NCBI GenBank assembly: GCA_021527695.1 | Contig: JAKFAO010000001.1 | Location: forward strand, 372,001-436,000 | Length of the DNA: 64,000 nt | Direction of reading: 5' to 3' | Origin: Naematelia aurantialba | Lineage: Eukaryota > Basidiomycota > Tremellomycetes > Tremellales > Naemateliaceae | Shown: in pieces, positions 10,225 through 20,570 of the stretch | How the letters are laid out: each line of letters opens with the position of its first letter | Numbering within the stretch: position 1 is the stretch's first letter | The notes under the pieces: model-generated | Told to the model about the DNA's origin: nothing | What the model saw: the letters and a program-made list of their open reading frames with translations, nothing else | Database searches by the model: none | Translations under genes and position numbers: made by a program

Positions 10225-13200
10225 TCACAGATACTTGTTGTCCTTTAGCCACTGCACTCATCAGCACAGAATCCCATGGACAAGAAACGCCAAGCGCAAA
10301 GGAGAACGCCGAGACAGACTCCAGACTCCCGACTCCAGACACAACACGGGAGACGCAAGACGCAAGACATACCTTCTCCACATCATCCTTGTCCCGCTTG
10401 AGCCAGTCCGCCGCCGCTTGGATAGTATCGTACGTCTGCGAGACGACCAAGTGGAACTTTGAGATATCTACCCCTGGCTCAGCTCCATGCGGCCAAAATA
10501 CCTCGAACAGAACACTCACCCTTGCTCTTGAAGAAGGACTTGGCATTTTCAAGATCTTCATAACTAGACAGCGAACCATAACATCCCTTGATGACTGCCA
10601 CCATGAGCATGTTCGGGACTGACTGCATAAGAAATTCAAGGCTCACGGTAGCTGATACCGTACCCATCGGCGAAACGCTTCAGCAGCTGTTCCAGGTATT
10701 AGCTTTCTTTCCGGTTGCCAAGCGGATGTGGATGTGCCGACTCACGTCGTCATAATTAGATTCAAACCATTTCACCAGCTGCTTTCGCGCGTGCCTGTTG
10801 CCTGCCAACCCAAACTACACGCAAATCAGCACGTCTGCCTGGCGGTAGGTTCCCGACATGTGGGAGCGGCGTCGAGATACCTGGAAACTGGCGTTCCAGA
10901 CTCACGCAGAAGATGTACAGATCCTGATCCTTGACACTTCCATCCGTCATCATCTTGAACGTGCGCTTAAGGAGCTTGTCATCCTTGCTCGCGCAAAGCG
11001 CGTACATCGCATCGACCTTTGTACTAGGGTTCGGCGGTTTGTTGTACACACTCAAGATCTTTTCGTACTCCCCGACACCTCCATGCCTCGTTGCATTGGT
11101 GTAGATCGTCCGCTGCAGATCAGGTGGGATCTGGCTGTCATCGCCACTCTTGAGGAACGGCGCAAACCGCTTCTTCAGCTCGTCGAGCACGTCGGCGTCT
11201 TCGGCAGCAGCTGCGGTGGACACCACAAGCTCTCTCAACTCTTGCTTGTCCGGCGTGTCTTCGGGGGCGTGCTCGTATCCCATTTTGTCGACGGCAGGCT
11301 TGAACAGCGCAACCCGCAGCGCGTTGATGGCGTCGCGAACCGACTCGGGCTGCTCCCACCACACACCGACAAGTTTCCCGAGTGCTGCACCAATCTGCGA
11401 CCAAGGCAGGAACTCGGTCTCGGCCCTACCAAGCTCGTTGACAAGGCTGAGTGAGCCCGACGTGGTAGAGTAGCCAGCTCGAGCCAGAGTACTAGCATCC
11501 GAGACGAGTCCCACACGGTCTTCGAGCGAGAAAGACGACGCTTCTTTGCCTAGTGCAGTCAATCGCTCAGGCGAGTATTTGACTCGATAGACCCCGACAG
11601 TTTCAGCATTGAGCTTGAAGGCCTCCGCATCGCCAAGGTCGAACGTCTTGCTTCGCTCTGAAAGTACGGCCTTGTGGTCTATAGCAATCTTACCGCCACT
11701 GATAGTCTTGATCTCGAGGGGAACATACCAGATCGTCTCGTCCTCTTCTGGCTTGACGTCGCCGGTCGACAAAAACCTGTTTTGCGTGACTTTGACCTCG
11801 CCGTTCCCAAGCTCTTCCACTGAAAGCACTGGGAATCCGACTTTGAGGGTCCAGTTGGCCATGATGGAAGAGATATCTTGTCCCGATGCCTCGGAGATGC
11901 CAGCCCATAGGTCCCTGGTCTCGGCATTGCCGTAGACGTGCTTTTTGAGGTAGAGAGAGACACCCCTGAGGAATTTGTCCTCGCCCACCACGCTCGCCAG
12001 CATACGTAATACCGATGCGCCTTTGGAGTAGCTGATGCTGTCGAAGATTTGATTGATCTGATTCGCATCGGGACACTCGACCTCGATAGGGTGCGACGAG
12101 CGCTGTGAGTCGAGGGCGAGAGCAGATGTGAGGTGAGTGTTCAGGAACTCGGCGCGAACATTCCACTCCGGCCAGATTCTGTCCGAAATCACAAGCTCTC
12201 CCATCAACGTAGCAAAGGCTTCGTTGAGCCACAGGTTATCCCACCACTTCATAGTCACGATATCTCCGAACCACATGTGCGCCAATTCGTGGCATTGTAC
12301 CACGGCGACGCGTTTCTTGGCGGCGAGCGACGATTTCTTCGGATCGTACAGATAGGCTGTTGTGCGACCGGTGATGAGTCCCCAGTTCTCCATGGCACCG
12401 GCATCAAAGTCGTGCGCCACGAGTGTATCCAGTTTCGGGAGGGCGTACGGAATATCAAATATCTCCTCGTAGATCGGCAGAGCCCACTTTTTGATATCGA
12501 GACCAAACTGCGCCTGCTTGATCTGATCTGGACTAGCGAAGATACGAAGCGGGACAGTCTTGCCGGATAGTTTCGACTTGTGTTCGGACTGGAGCTGGGC
12601 AAACTCGCCGCACGCAAAGGCGACGAGATAAGTGGACATGAGGGGCGATGTCTCGAATTTTGAGATCTTCCATCCGTCACTCGATCCGCTTGCCTCTGTC
12701 TTGCCTTCTGTCTTGCCCTCAGTCTTGCCTTCAGTCTTGCCTTCCGTCTTGCCTTCCGTCTTGCCCTCCGTCTTGCCATCCGTCTTGCCCTCAGTCTTTC
12801 CCTCTGTCTTACCGGCTGTCGAGGCCAGACCAAGCAGTGATCCGAGCTCGTATCCCTCGCTTAACGCCGACTCGATCGAAGCGTTCGCAGGCGCTTTCCA
12901 TGGCTTTGACGAGACCTCTGGCATGTTGCTCAGCGCTGTCTCCTTTTCGCGCGAAATCATGGCGATGGTGAATTTCGACTTGATGAGCGGCTCGTCCCAG
13001 CACCTGATCACCACAGTCAGCTTGACAATCTCCGACTCACTTTCCCCTATCAGGTACTCACGGGAACGCCTTTCGTGCGGCGGTGGGTTCAAACTGCGTC
13101 AATGCGTAGCTGGCTCTCGATGAGCTCAAGGCCGGCGTGAAAGATGCCTAAGCTCACATGGGTTTCTTCCCGGTCGCCTCGTCCAGATCCCCCTCGCTCT

Positions 13201-13756
13201 TGTAGTACCCGACCATATTTCCCTTGAGTTCGCCCTGGAACCGCATGAACACTTTGACGCCTTTCGTGCCCTCCTTTAGCGTGCCGCCTGGAAGCTGCGC
13301 GAGATCGATCGTGCCCCGCTCCTGGTCCTTGTCGACATCCAATACGGACAGCGGTAACACGAGTGCCGTGGTGGATTTCAGGTCGGCGGCAGCGATCGCC
13401 AAGTGCGTCACGGTGAGGGAGGAGTGGAGGTTAAAGATGAGTTTCGAGGTGGTGGTCTTCACATCGAGGGTGATGAGTGCTTCGCCCGAGAAGGAGGGAG
13501 GGGAGGATTGGAGGTCCGTCTTGAACGCCAAATCATAGTGCTGCGCAGCCAGGTCAGCCGTACTCCAGCCAGTCACCAGCCCGATCAAAGAATATCAGTA
13601 TATCAATACATGCGGCGCAGGATTATCTGGTGCGGATACAGGAGAAGTATCTGGCGCGGACACAGGCGACGTACGTTTGGATAGACGTCTGTTGGTAGAC
13701 GGTACTCTTGGGCATCCTTGGTCATTGAGGAAGCTCCTCCAGAGACGGGTTCGGAC
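10225..13756 (-). CDS. M1 family aminopeptidase (Ape2/Aap1, puromycin-sensitive type)
   Basis: Zinc aminopeptidase that trims N-terminal residues from peptides, usually cytosolic. I choose the ATG at 13754-13756 (MSEPVSGGAS) because exon 1 ends in YRLPTDVYPN and joins in frame (donor GTACGT, acceptor GCGCAG) to HYDLAFKTDL, as in the family. The N-domain shows YALTQFEPT and AFPCWDEP, each rebuilt across an intron. The catalytic domain has GAMENWG, the zinc site HELAHMWF and the third ligand in LWLNEAFA, then YSKGASVLRM. The helical ERAP1-C domain ends in DVEKWLKDNKYL, with the stop at 10225-10227 after a last intron. A Gly-Lys-Thr-Glu repeat (12694-12813) is inserted in the N-domain, upstream of the catalytic motifs. 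No signal peptide. Confidence 0.95.
12694..12813 (-). repeat. 12-bp coding minisatellite, ten units (GKTE)n
   Basis: Ten 12-bp units, on the + strand NTCNGTCTTGCC with minor changes, read on the gene strand as Gly-Lys-Thr-Glu (one Gly-Lys-Thr-Asp). Frame is kept because the unit is a multiple of three. It interrupts the N-terminal domain of the M1 aminopeptidase. Confidence 0.95.
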
Positions 13757-14236
13757 ATATTACCAGTAGGCGTATGGGAGCACAGACAGGCGGATCTTCG
13801 CACAGATCGAGAAACTGGTCTAACAGCAGTTCTAGGTCTTCGAGCCGCAGTCTGTAAAGCCTGAGCCTGGTACCAACCACCCCGTGCCGATGGGTGAGAC
13901 TCACAGGAGAAGGAACTTGGTGCCACGGGAACGAGAGGAGGCCAGAACGAGAATGAACGAGACGAGCAGGCACTGCAGCTGGTGTATGGATATACTGCTT
14001 TCTTAGCAGACTCCGAGTCAGCATAGACTCGCACTACCAGGAGCACAGAGGGCCTTCGAGCACAAGACGCAAGAATGATGAATGAATGACTGAAGCGAAG
14101 ACGCGCGGCTATTCGTATGAACCGAGAAATCGAGTGACGTGGCATTATCATCCAAGGAGTGCGACAATGCCTCAAGGTCTACTCGAGTACAACACGATGC
14201 AATGCGATGCGACGTTGAGCCCATGCTATGCCAAGT
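13757..14236. other. Spacer between RAD17 stop and M1 aminopeptidase start
   Basis: Both flanking genes are on the minus strand, so this is the upstream region of the aminopeptidase and the 3' side of RAD17. Open frames here look like noise. No motif stands out. Confidence 0.35.
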
Positions 14237-17121
14237 CTAGTCCCAGCCCTGAATATCATCATCCGGAAGCCATGTTTCATCCTCCGCAACAGACGGGTCA
14301 TCCTCGTCGTCCCAGCCCTGCCCATCCGCCACTGATCCCAGCCCATCTTCAGCGGCAGAACCCGCAGCCATACTCTCGAACTCGTCGTCTGGTTCATCCC
14401 CTGCTCCCAGTTCTTCATGGCGGGCCAGAGGCACATAAAACGGCGGAATAGAAAGCTGACGAACTGAAGTCGGTAAAAGCGGTCCTAGTCGACCATCAGC
14501 TTCCTTTCAGTGCGCTCGAGGTCTCCACGTACTGCTCGCCAGGCTCTGTAACTTGATCATCATTGGGATGATCTCGGCCGCCAGGGTGTCCTTTGAAGCC
14601 ACCCCTCCCCAAGGTGCCTCTGCAAAGCCATTTGCCTGCATGTCCCTCTCGGACAACGCAACGCTCGATGCAACAGCCTTTTTAGCGAGATAGCCTGCAG
14701 CTGTTCCCAGCAGTGTCTGGTTCTCCTTTTCTGTGCGAAAGGCGGCAAAAAACTGCGGCTTGATGATCTTTTGGTTTCGCCGAGGCACAGGACTCGGAAG
14801 CGCCATGAGAGCGCCGCGGACCGTCAAATGCAAGGAATATGCGATGGCCTGGGGACTGGATTGCCACTGCATGTCAATTTGGTGCTGGCAAAGCGTTACT
14901 CACAATGTCGTCATCTGTCCGCATGAGGTCGGCAAAGCAAAGCTCGTCGAGGTAAGTCGATGTTTGATCGATCTCAGTGCAGAAGGAAGGGAAGGATTGG
15001 TGAATCCACAATGCGAAGGACGAAGCATCCACCGGGACGGTGGGTAAGAAGGTCTGCCGCAGTCAGCAATCGCTACACCTCTCAATGACACCTGAAATGG
15101 CTCACTTCCATCTGGATCATTTGGCTTTTGCGGGTGTAGGATCGCAGATGTCGTGGCAATTCGTCGTCTGGAGCAAGCGCTTTGACAATCTTCAAGCCTT
15201 CCTGATCATCATCCTCGATGCCGGGATCGCCTAACCCTGAGCGGGGTCAGCTTTGCAACAAAGCGGCGAGGGCGAAAACTAACGTTTATTGTAAAACACC
15301 TTGCCCAGTGCATGAAACAGATTGAGAGACTGCTCTCGGCGTGTGACCGCATCAAGGACCGCCCGCAAATCCTCGCTCACGTCCAGCTTGGCACCCTTCC
15401 CCCCACGACTCCCCTTTCCATTGGCTTTACGACCGGGCACGCTGTCCTCGCTGCGTTCATCCTGGAATTTCCGCTTCTTTCCCGGCCGCTCTAATCGGTG
15501 ACTGCACAGCAGTTGCAGAGAATTGATAGCAGACCTCAGATCACCATTGCACGATAGGGCAATGAGCTGTACGGCCGAGGACGGCGGACGCTGACTCGTC
15601 TTGGGGACAGCGAGCCCAATCACTCGGTTCAACGCCTTATTGACGAATGTAGGGGCCAGAGGGATGAAACTGCACTATCAGTCCAAACTGGCCTCGGCGC
15701 ACAGGGTATCACCTACTTGATCTCAGTACACCATGGGCCATCCCGTACTTCCTTGCCCAGCAGCTCCAGAGCACCCTCTCGTCCACCGCGATCTCGGTCC
15801 ATCCAGCTTTCCTCAGCTCTCCCACCGGACCCAGCCTCGCTGTGCACGATAATCAATGGGCAGCTGGTGGGTGTGAAGGTCTTGCAAAATTGTAGGAGAG
15901 CCGCGTGAAATGCTTCGCGAGTCGGGAGATGAGATGTATTGGGAAGCGCTGTAAGGATGAGAACCCGTGGTCGTTCCTGCACACTTCGCCGAGAAGACGC
16001 CGACGACGACGATGATGATGACGATGACGCTGACGCAGTTTGGTTCGCCATACTGAGAGGAGCATATGAATGTCTCGAGAGGAAAGACGACAGCTTGGAG
16101 ATAGAGGATTCGCGCTCTGTGGCAAGTCAGAACTGGGCTGCGAGCAGGTGGCAGGACAGACCAATGCCACTACCTATACTCCGCTCCTCCTGCCCCTCTT
16201 CCCACTCGGCTAGCTCGATACCCATCTCCCGCGCCAACAAGCGCACCGTCGTCGTTTTTCCAGTGCCAGCCGGCCCAGTCAACAACAAGATCCTCTAGAG
16301 TGCGAGATCAGCTCCACCTCGTCAACAGCTGCCCAAGTGCGCAACTTGCCTTGTATTTCCGTATTTTGTCCTTTGAGGCTTGCGAGAGGTTGGCTGACGG
16401 TGTGTGTCCCGGAGGATGACCATAGAGAGCCTCGTGTAGCCAGTCCCGCACCCGCTCGATCCGTTTCTTTCCGGGAGCAAGCTCTGCCTACATCCCATGA
16501 GCGTCTGGCTCTCATCGGTAGGAGGTAGCGCACCTCGGACGTCGGCGCGTACAGCTCCGTCCACATCTGACTTGTATCCTCATAGCTCGTAGGAGTGCGG
16601 CCCGGCCACTTTTTTCTCGTCCCCAGGTGTTCCTCGTCGTCACTATCCAGAACTTCTACGACCTCCATCTTGGCTCTATCGATAGTCTTTCCTTCGTGCA
16701 AATTGGCGTTTGCGTTTGATGCAGATCTCGGCTGTGTGTTGGATGGGATGGAGACAGGTCTTGGACGCACACCCGGAGGCGGGGGTGGCATGAGTCTCGC
16801 ATCATTGGCGGCCTTGGACCTGCCAGCCGAAGCGGCACCATTTGAGCTAGCCAACCGAGCGGGGGGTGTGGGCGCGGTCGACTTGGGAAGAGAAGAGAAG
16901 TTGAGCGTAGCTTGGAACTGTACGATGATTGTCAGCTTCTAGCTTCACAGGTCATTTATGCCTCATATAGATTGATGCAGGTATGGCAGGGAGAGGCGGG
17001 AGAAGGAGAAGTGATGACACACCGAACTCAGCGCTCCCAACTTTTTGCTGGGTCCCGTTGAAGAAGCAGCAGGCGTGGGCGAGGACTTGGCTTTGCCCTT
17101 GGTGTCTTTAGGTGTCGGCAT
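14237..17121 (-). CDS. RAD17: Checkpoint clamp loader Rad17/Rad24
   Basis: Large subunit of the Rad17-RFC clamp loader that places the 9-1-1 clamp at DNA damage. The start ATG at 17119-17121 opens a basic, Pro-rich leader (MPTPKDTKGKAKSS), then an acidic VLDSDDEE patch and the family motif MWTELYAPTSE. Walker A is LLLTGPAGTGKTT (about 16249-16275). Downstream come FIPLAPTFVNKALNRVI and SCNGDLRSAINSLQLLC, which are typical Rad17 AAA+ lid features, interrupted by a basic insert (PGKKRKFQDE) that may be a nuclear signal. The C-terminal part ends in an acidic tail DDDIQGWD with the stop at 14237-14239. The last joint uses donor GTACGT and acceptor TTCAG to give ASIRQLSIPPFYVP. Nuclear. Confidence 0.92.
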
Positions 17122-17535
17122 AACATCTGGTCACCAGCCAGGACTGGAAAGCTAACCCGACCTGCTTGAAGCTACGAGTGCATTGGCGGAACAAATGCAG
17201 GAGAATGGAAGAAGAGGTTCACGCAAGTTCGCGGTAAAGATCCGGTCAGCTTTGTTGTCGTTCGGACATTTAACCTATATCTCGCTGGAAGTCTGCGATT
17301 CCACGTCTCTGATCTCTACAAACATCGGGACGGCACTGTTCTCAGCACGCCACTTGGCTCGCGACATCGAAGCGGAGACGAGCACGCCCACCCATAACTC
17401 AACAGCTTGGCGCCTCTTCTACTCGCTCCGCCTCTGTGAAGGCGCGAGTTCACAGTCGACGGTCGCGTAGCTGGATAGCTCGACCTCTACGTGTCGTCTT
17501 TCAAATCGAGGCGTCTTATATCCCTTCTGCTCATC
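17122..17535. promoter_or_regulatory. Divergent promoter region RAD17 / Kish
   Basis: About 410 bases between divergent starts. It must hold both promoters and 5' UTRs. No clear element recognised. Confidence 0.4.
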
Positions 17536-18260
17536 ATGGTGGGTTCTCCTCTTCCGTTTCATCCCCCTTCGCCTCTCTCAAGCTCCTCTTTCGTTAACTC
17601 CCCCTCCTCTCTTCTTTCAGCCTCCTCTTTCGCCAACTCCCCCTCCTCTCGTTCGCCAACCTCTTTCGTCCACCCCCGTCATACTCCACCACTCGCTAGC
17701 CGTCACCAAAGGCAGCATTTCGAGCTGAGCTGACACTGCCCTTAGACCGCATTATTCAACTTCCAGTCCCTGCTGCTCGTGTTCCTCCTCCTGATATGTA
17801 CCTGCACCTACGTGCGCGGCGCCGCTCCAGGCTTGGTCGACCGGAATAGAGAAGGGTGCGTTCGTCGTCGCGTTGCCGTCGTGCTTCCATTCATCGTCAT
17901 CCTCTGTCCATCCTACTTCGCTTTACACTCCAAGCTGCCCATCTTACACAGCACCCTTTGTACTGTATACTTGGCCTGGACCATGGCCGTTTCACACCAT
18001 CCCTCGCGCTCCACTACAATCTGCAAGCGTTCCACTTCAGGTTCGCCGTGCAGGCGAGAGAACTACGCTCTGCCGCTGGTTCGACACATGCTCCGTGGAG
18101 GGTATGGGACTGGGCAATTGAACGCGAATCTGGCAACGTCGGAGCTGACATCTCCAGGTTCATCGGCGTGTTCTACAAGTGCGCAAGAATAGGCGAGCGA
18201 TTATCGCCTTACGTCTCGCTAGCGTGTATAATCATGGCGGTGTCCATGATGGTTGGGTGA
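17536..18260 (+). CDS. Kish (TMEM167) secretory-pathway membrane protein
   Basis: Kish proteins are about 72-residue Golgi/early secretory membrane proteins with two membrane spans. Here exon 1 contributes only the ATG (17536-17538), directly followed by a GTGGGT donor. Exon 2 (17746-17855) encodes [20 protein letters not shown] and then a conserved [16 protein letters not shown]. Exon 3 (18158-18260) gives [20 protein letters not shown] and a second hydrophobic stretch to MMVG. The total is 71 residues, the family length. The conserved [13 protein letters not shown] motif makes the call firm. The introns are long for this window (207 and 302 nt). Confidence 0.92.
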
Positions 18261-18526
18261 CGGGGGCGCAGACGCTGTATGCAGATATCTACACGGCATA
18301 CTATTGTCGCGCTGTACTGCCGAACGGAACCTTACTGCCTTGCCAAAAGCTGCATAACTGATAGAGACCTGCAAGCCGGAAGAACGCGGCAACCTCCGAA
18401 AGCTTGCCTGGCCGCTAGCCTGATCACTGGCCATTACTAGCACAGAGCCAGCTGCATCACTCTGGAAGAGAGCATACGTGAAAGCTCAAGTTGAATCGAT
18501 AGGCTATAGTAACCCGAGTCTAGCCT

Positions 18527-20305
18527 CTACTGCCCATTCGTCCCCGTCGCCAACACGCCCCTAGCACCCATGAGCGTCAACAGCCCCTTGAGCTGCTTGA
18601 GCTGCTCGGCCGTGACCCCATCTCTCCCTTGATTCACAAGCTTGGCCACCACCTCCCTCAACTCGTCCTTGGTCTTGGCGCCCATGGACCGCATCGCCTC
18701 GACCGCCAGTTCCTCCAGTGGCGGGACAGGTACGTCCTCGATGGGCATGAACAAGTCTTCGTCCCATACCTCTGGATCGATGAATTCGTCGTCGTCGTCT
18801 CCCTCTCCGTCCCCGTCCCCGTCTCCCTCTTCCTCTTCCTCTGCTTCTGCTTCCCCGTCTGCAGGTACGTTTCCCCCGTCTGCATTCGTTTCGCCCCTGC
18901 TCTTTCTCTTGCGTTTTTTCGAAACATGCCCGTCGTCATCCGTCTCCGAGTCGGAATCGTCGCCCCGTGGCGACGATTGCGGCAGAAAGTCGCCGTCTGC
19001 TTCTTCGTCGTCATCCCCGATGTTCAGGTACATGTCGAGCGAAGGTATTCCCGGCGTAGTGGCGCCGAACAGACTGGCGGGCGCATCGGTAGGTGGTGAT
19101 GGCGTGTTCGGAGTGACTCCAGGGAGGTTGTTGATGGAATCGATGAGATCGCCCGGCACATCTAGTCCCTTGGAGATGATATACGCCTCGAGTGCGTCGA
19201 CTCTACAACCATGAATTAGCGCGGCGCGGTCGATAGCACTAGAATCAGCCATGCTCACCTCTTTTCCATCTCGTTGCACCTCGCTTCCAGCTGGGTGCAG
19301 TATTCTTCCCTGTCTCGGAGCTGTTCCTCCATAGTCCCGAGCTTTTGCTTCCGCTTCTGTCGCGCGGTGACCGCTGCAAATTCCGTCAGTACGCCTACGT
19401 CCACTGCCCGACAGTCGAGGAAGGCAACAAAGCCAAAAGTCAAGGTGCCACTCACCCGCTACACGGTTCCGCTCCCTCCGGCGCCGTAACATCTCCTCCT
19501 TTGGCATATTTTTCCTCCCGTTCGGCCCCGTCGGTGGCAAAGGGAACTGAGGGAGAACGGCCGTGTTCCCATTCTCGTTGTGCTCAGAGACGCCCGCACG
19601 CCTGGGCGACATGGACGATGTGACTTTCCTCGACCCTCTGGGTCCTCTCTCTGTCCCACGCTGCGATTTTCTCCATTCCTCCCGTCTCTCTTTTCCAGTC
19701 TCGTCTGGAATGGCAGTTGACGCCTCGGCAGCCGAATTACCGTACGCATGATGATATGCATGAGCATGCACCTGTGCTTGACCCTGCTTCTGCCCAATCA
19801 GATCCTGGAAAAGCGTCTGGGTCGGCATACTGAGCGGAGGTCGGACAATACGTCCCGATCTCGTTTGCTGTACCGGCGTCGCGTCGTTATCGCGCACAAC
19901 TGACGTCGATACCGACGATGCCATGTTATCAAGCAAGAACTGGGCGTAGATACTCCCGCTCTGAGTGGTCTGGAGCGTAGCCACTGCGGAGAGGAAGGAA
20001 GGGTCTTGCAGTAGAGCCGAGAGGTCCAGGGGCGATTCGCCATGGTTCCCGCTTGTCACGTTCTGGCAGTCCGTCAGCGCCCTTGAAGCACCTAGCATCG
20101 AGACAGCGGTATACATCAGGGTACATGGGCATCGAATGCCGCGGGAAGATATCACATATGAGACGAGAGGGACAGCGGCAGAGGAGGGACTTACCTGGGC
20201 ATCTTGGAGGGAGAACGTCGTGCCATCGAGTGCACTGGTCTGCGCCGCAGCAGCTAGCACCTCGAGGCTACTCTGGGGCTCTGTTTGGCCCTGCATGGCG
20301 GTCAC
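18527..20305 (-). CDS. bZIP transcription factor, XBP1/HAC1-like basic region
   Basis: Start at 20303-20305 (MTAMQGQTEP; a second ATG three codons later is possible). The basic region, rebuilt across an intron (19383-19459 region, GCG-G / CG), reads RRRRERNRVAAVTARQKRKQ, fitting N-x7-R, followed by a leucine-zipper-like coiled coil (MEEQLRDREEY.. EKRVDALEAY). The A-A-x-T-A-R core resembles XBP1 and HAC1 more than GCN4 or AP-1. Upstream is a Ser/Ala-rich N-terminus. Downstream are long acidic runs (EEEEEGDGDGDGEGDDDD) that may activate transcription, a KKRKRKSR nuclear signal and a predicted helical end. The link to the unfolded-protein response is an inference from the basic region only. Confidence 0.85.
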   Translation of the reverse strand: MTAMQGQTEPQSSLEVLAAAAQTSALDGTTFSLQDAQVSPSSAAVPLVSYVISSRGIRCPCTLMYTAVSMLGASRALTDCQNVTSGNHGESPLDLSALLQDPSFLSAVATLQTTQSGSIYAQFLLDNMASSVSTSVVRDNDATPVQQTRSGRIVRPPLSMPTQTLFQDLIGQKQGQAQVHAHAYHHAYGNSAAEASTAIPDETGKERREEWRKSQRGTERGPRGSRKVTSSMSPRRAGVSEHNENGNTAVLPQFPLPPTGPNGRKNMPKEEMLRRRRERNRVAGEWHLDFWLCCLPRLSGSGRRRTDGICSGHRATEAEAKARDYGGTAPRQGRILHPAGSEVQRDGKEVSMADSSAIDRAALIHGCRVDALEAYIISKGLDVPGDLIDSINNLPGVTPNTPSPPTDAPASLFGATTPGIPSLDMYLNIGDDDEEADGDFLPQSSPRGDDSDSETDDDGHVSKKRKRKSRGETNADGGNVPADGEAEAEEEEEGDGDGDGEGDDDDEFIDPEVWDEDLFMPIEDVPVPPLEELAVEAMRSMGAKTKDELREVVAKLVNQGRDGVTAEQLKQLKGLLTLMGARGVLATGTNGQ

Positions 20306-20570
20306 CTTGCAGCAGGGGAGAGGGTCGTCGCAGTTGGGTGTACAAGACTGGCTTACATGTGACGAGGGAACAACAAAGTGGAGGAAGTCGTGACGCGTAC
20401 ACCAAGAAGGCGCACGGGACAGGTATCAGGCGTGCAAGCTCTGACAGCAGGCCTAGGCCTGCTGCGCGGGCCTAATAACCCTGTTTAGACTGCACAATCG
20501 TAGCTCATAGGGATATGACTCCATATGCATAGCAATCCCTCGATGTACAGTGATACATGTCTGCTCGAAA
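20306..20570. other. Spacer upstream of bZIP gene
   Basis: Short region between the stop of the dioxygenase gene and the start of the bZIP gene, both on minus. Presumed bZIP promoter. No element recognised. Confidence 0.35.

Noticed and set aside
12694..12813. Regular repeats as a CRISPR array
   Set aside because: Units are contiguous 12-mers without spacers, in frame inside a eukaryotic gene.
10858..13123. Long + strand frames opposite the M1 aminopeptidase
   Set aside because: They are antisense shadows of a well-supported gene and carry only mirrored repeat content.
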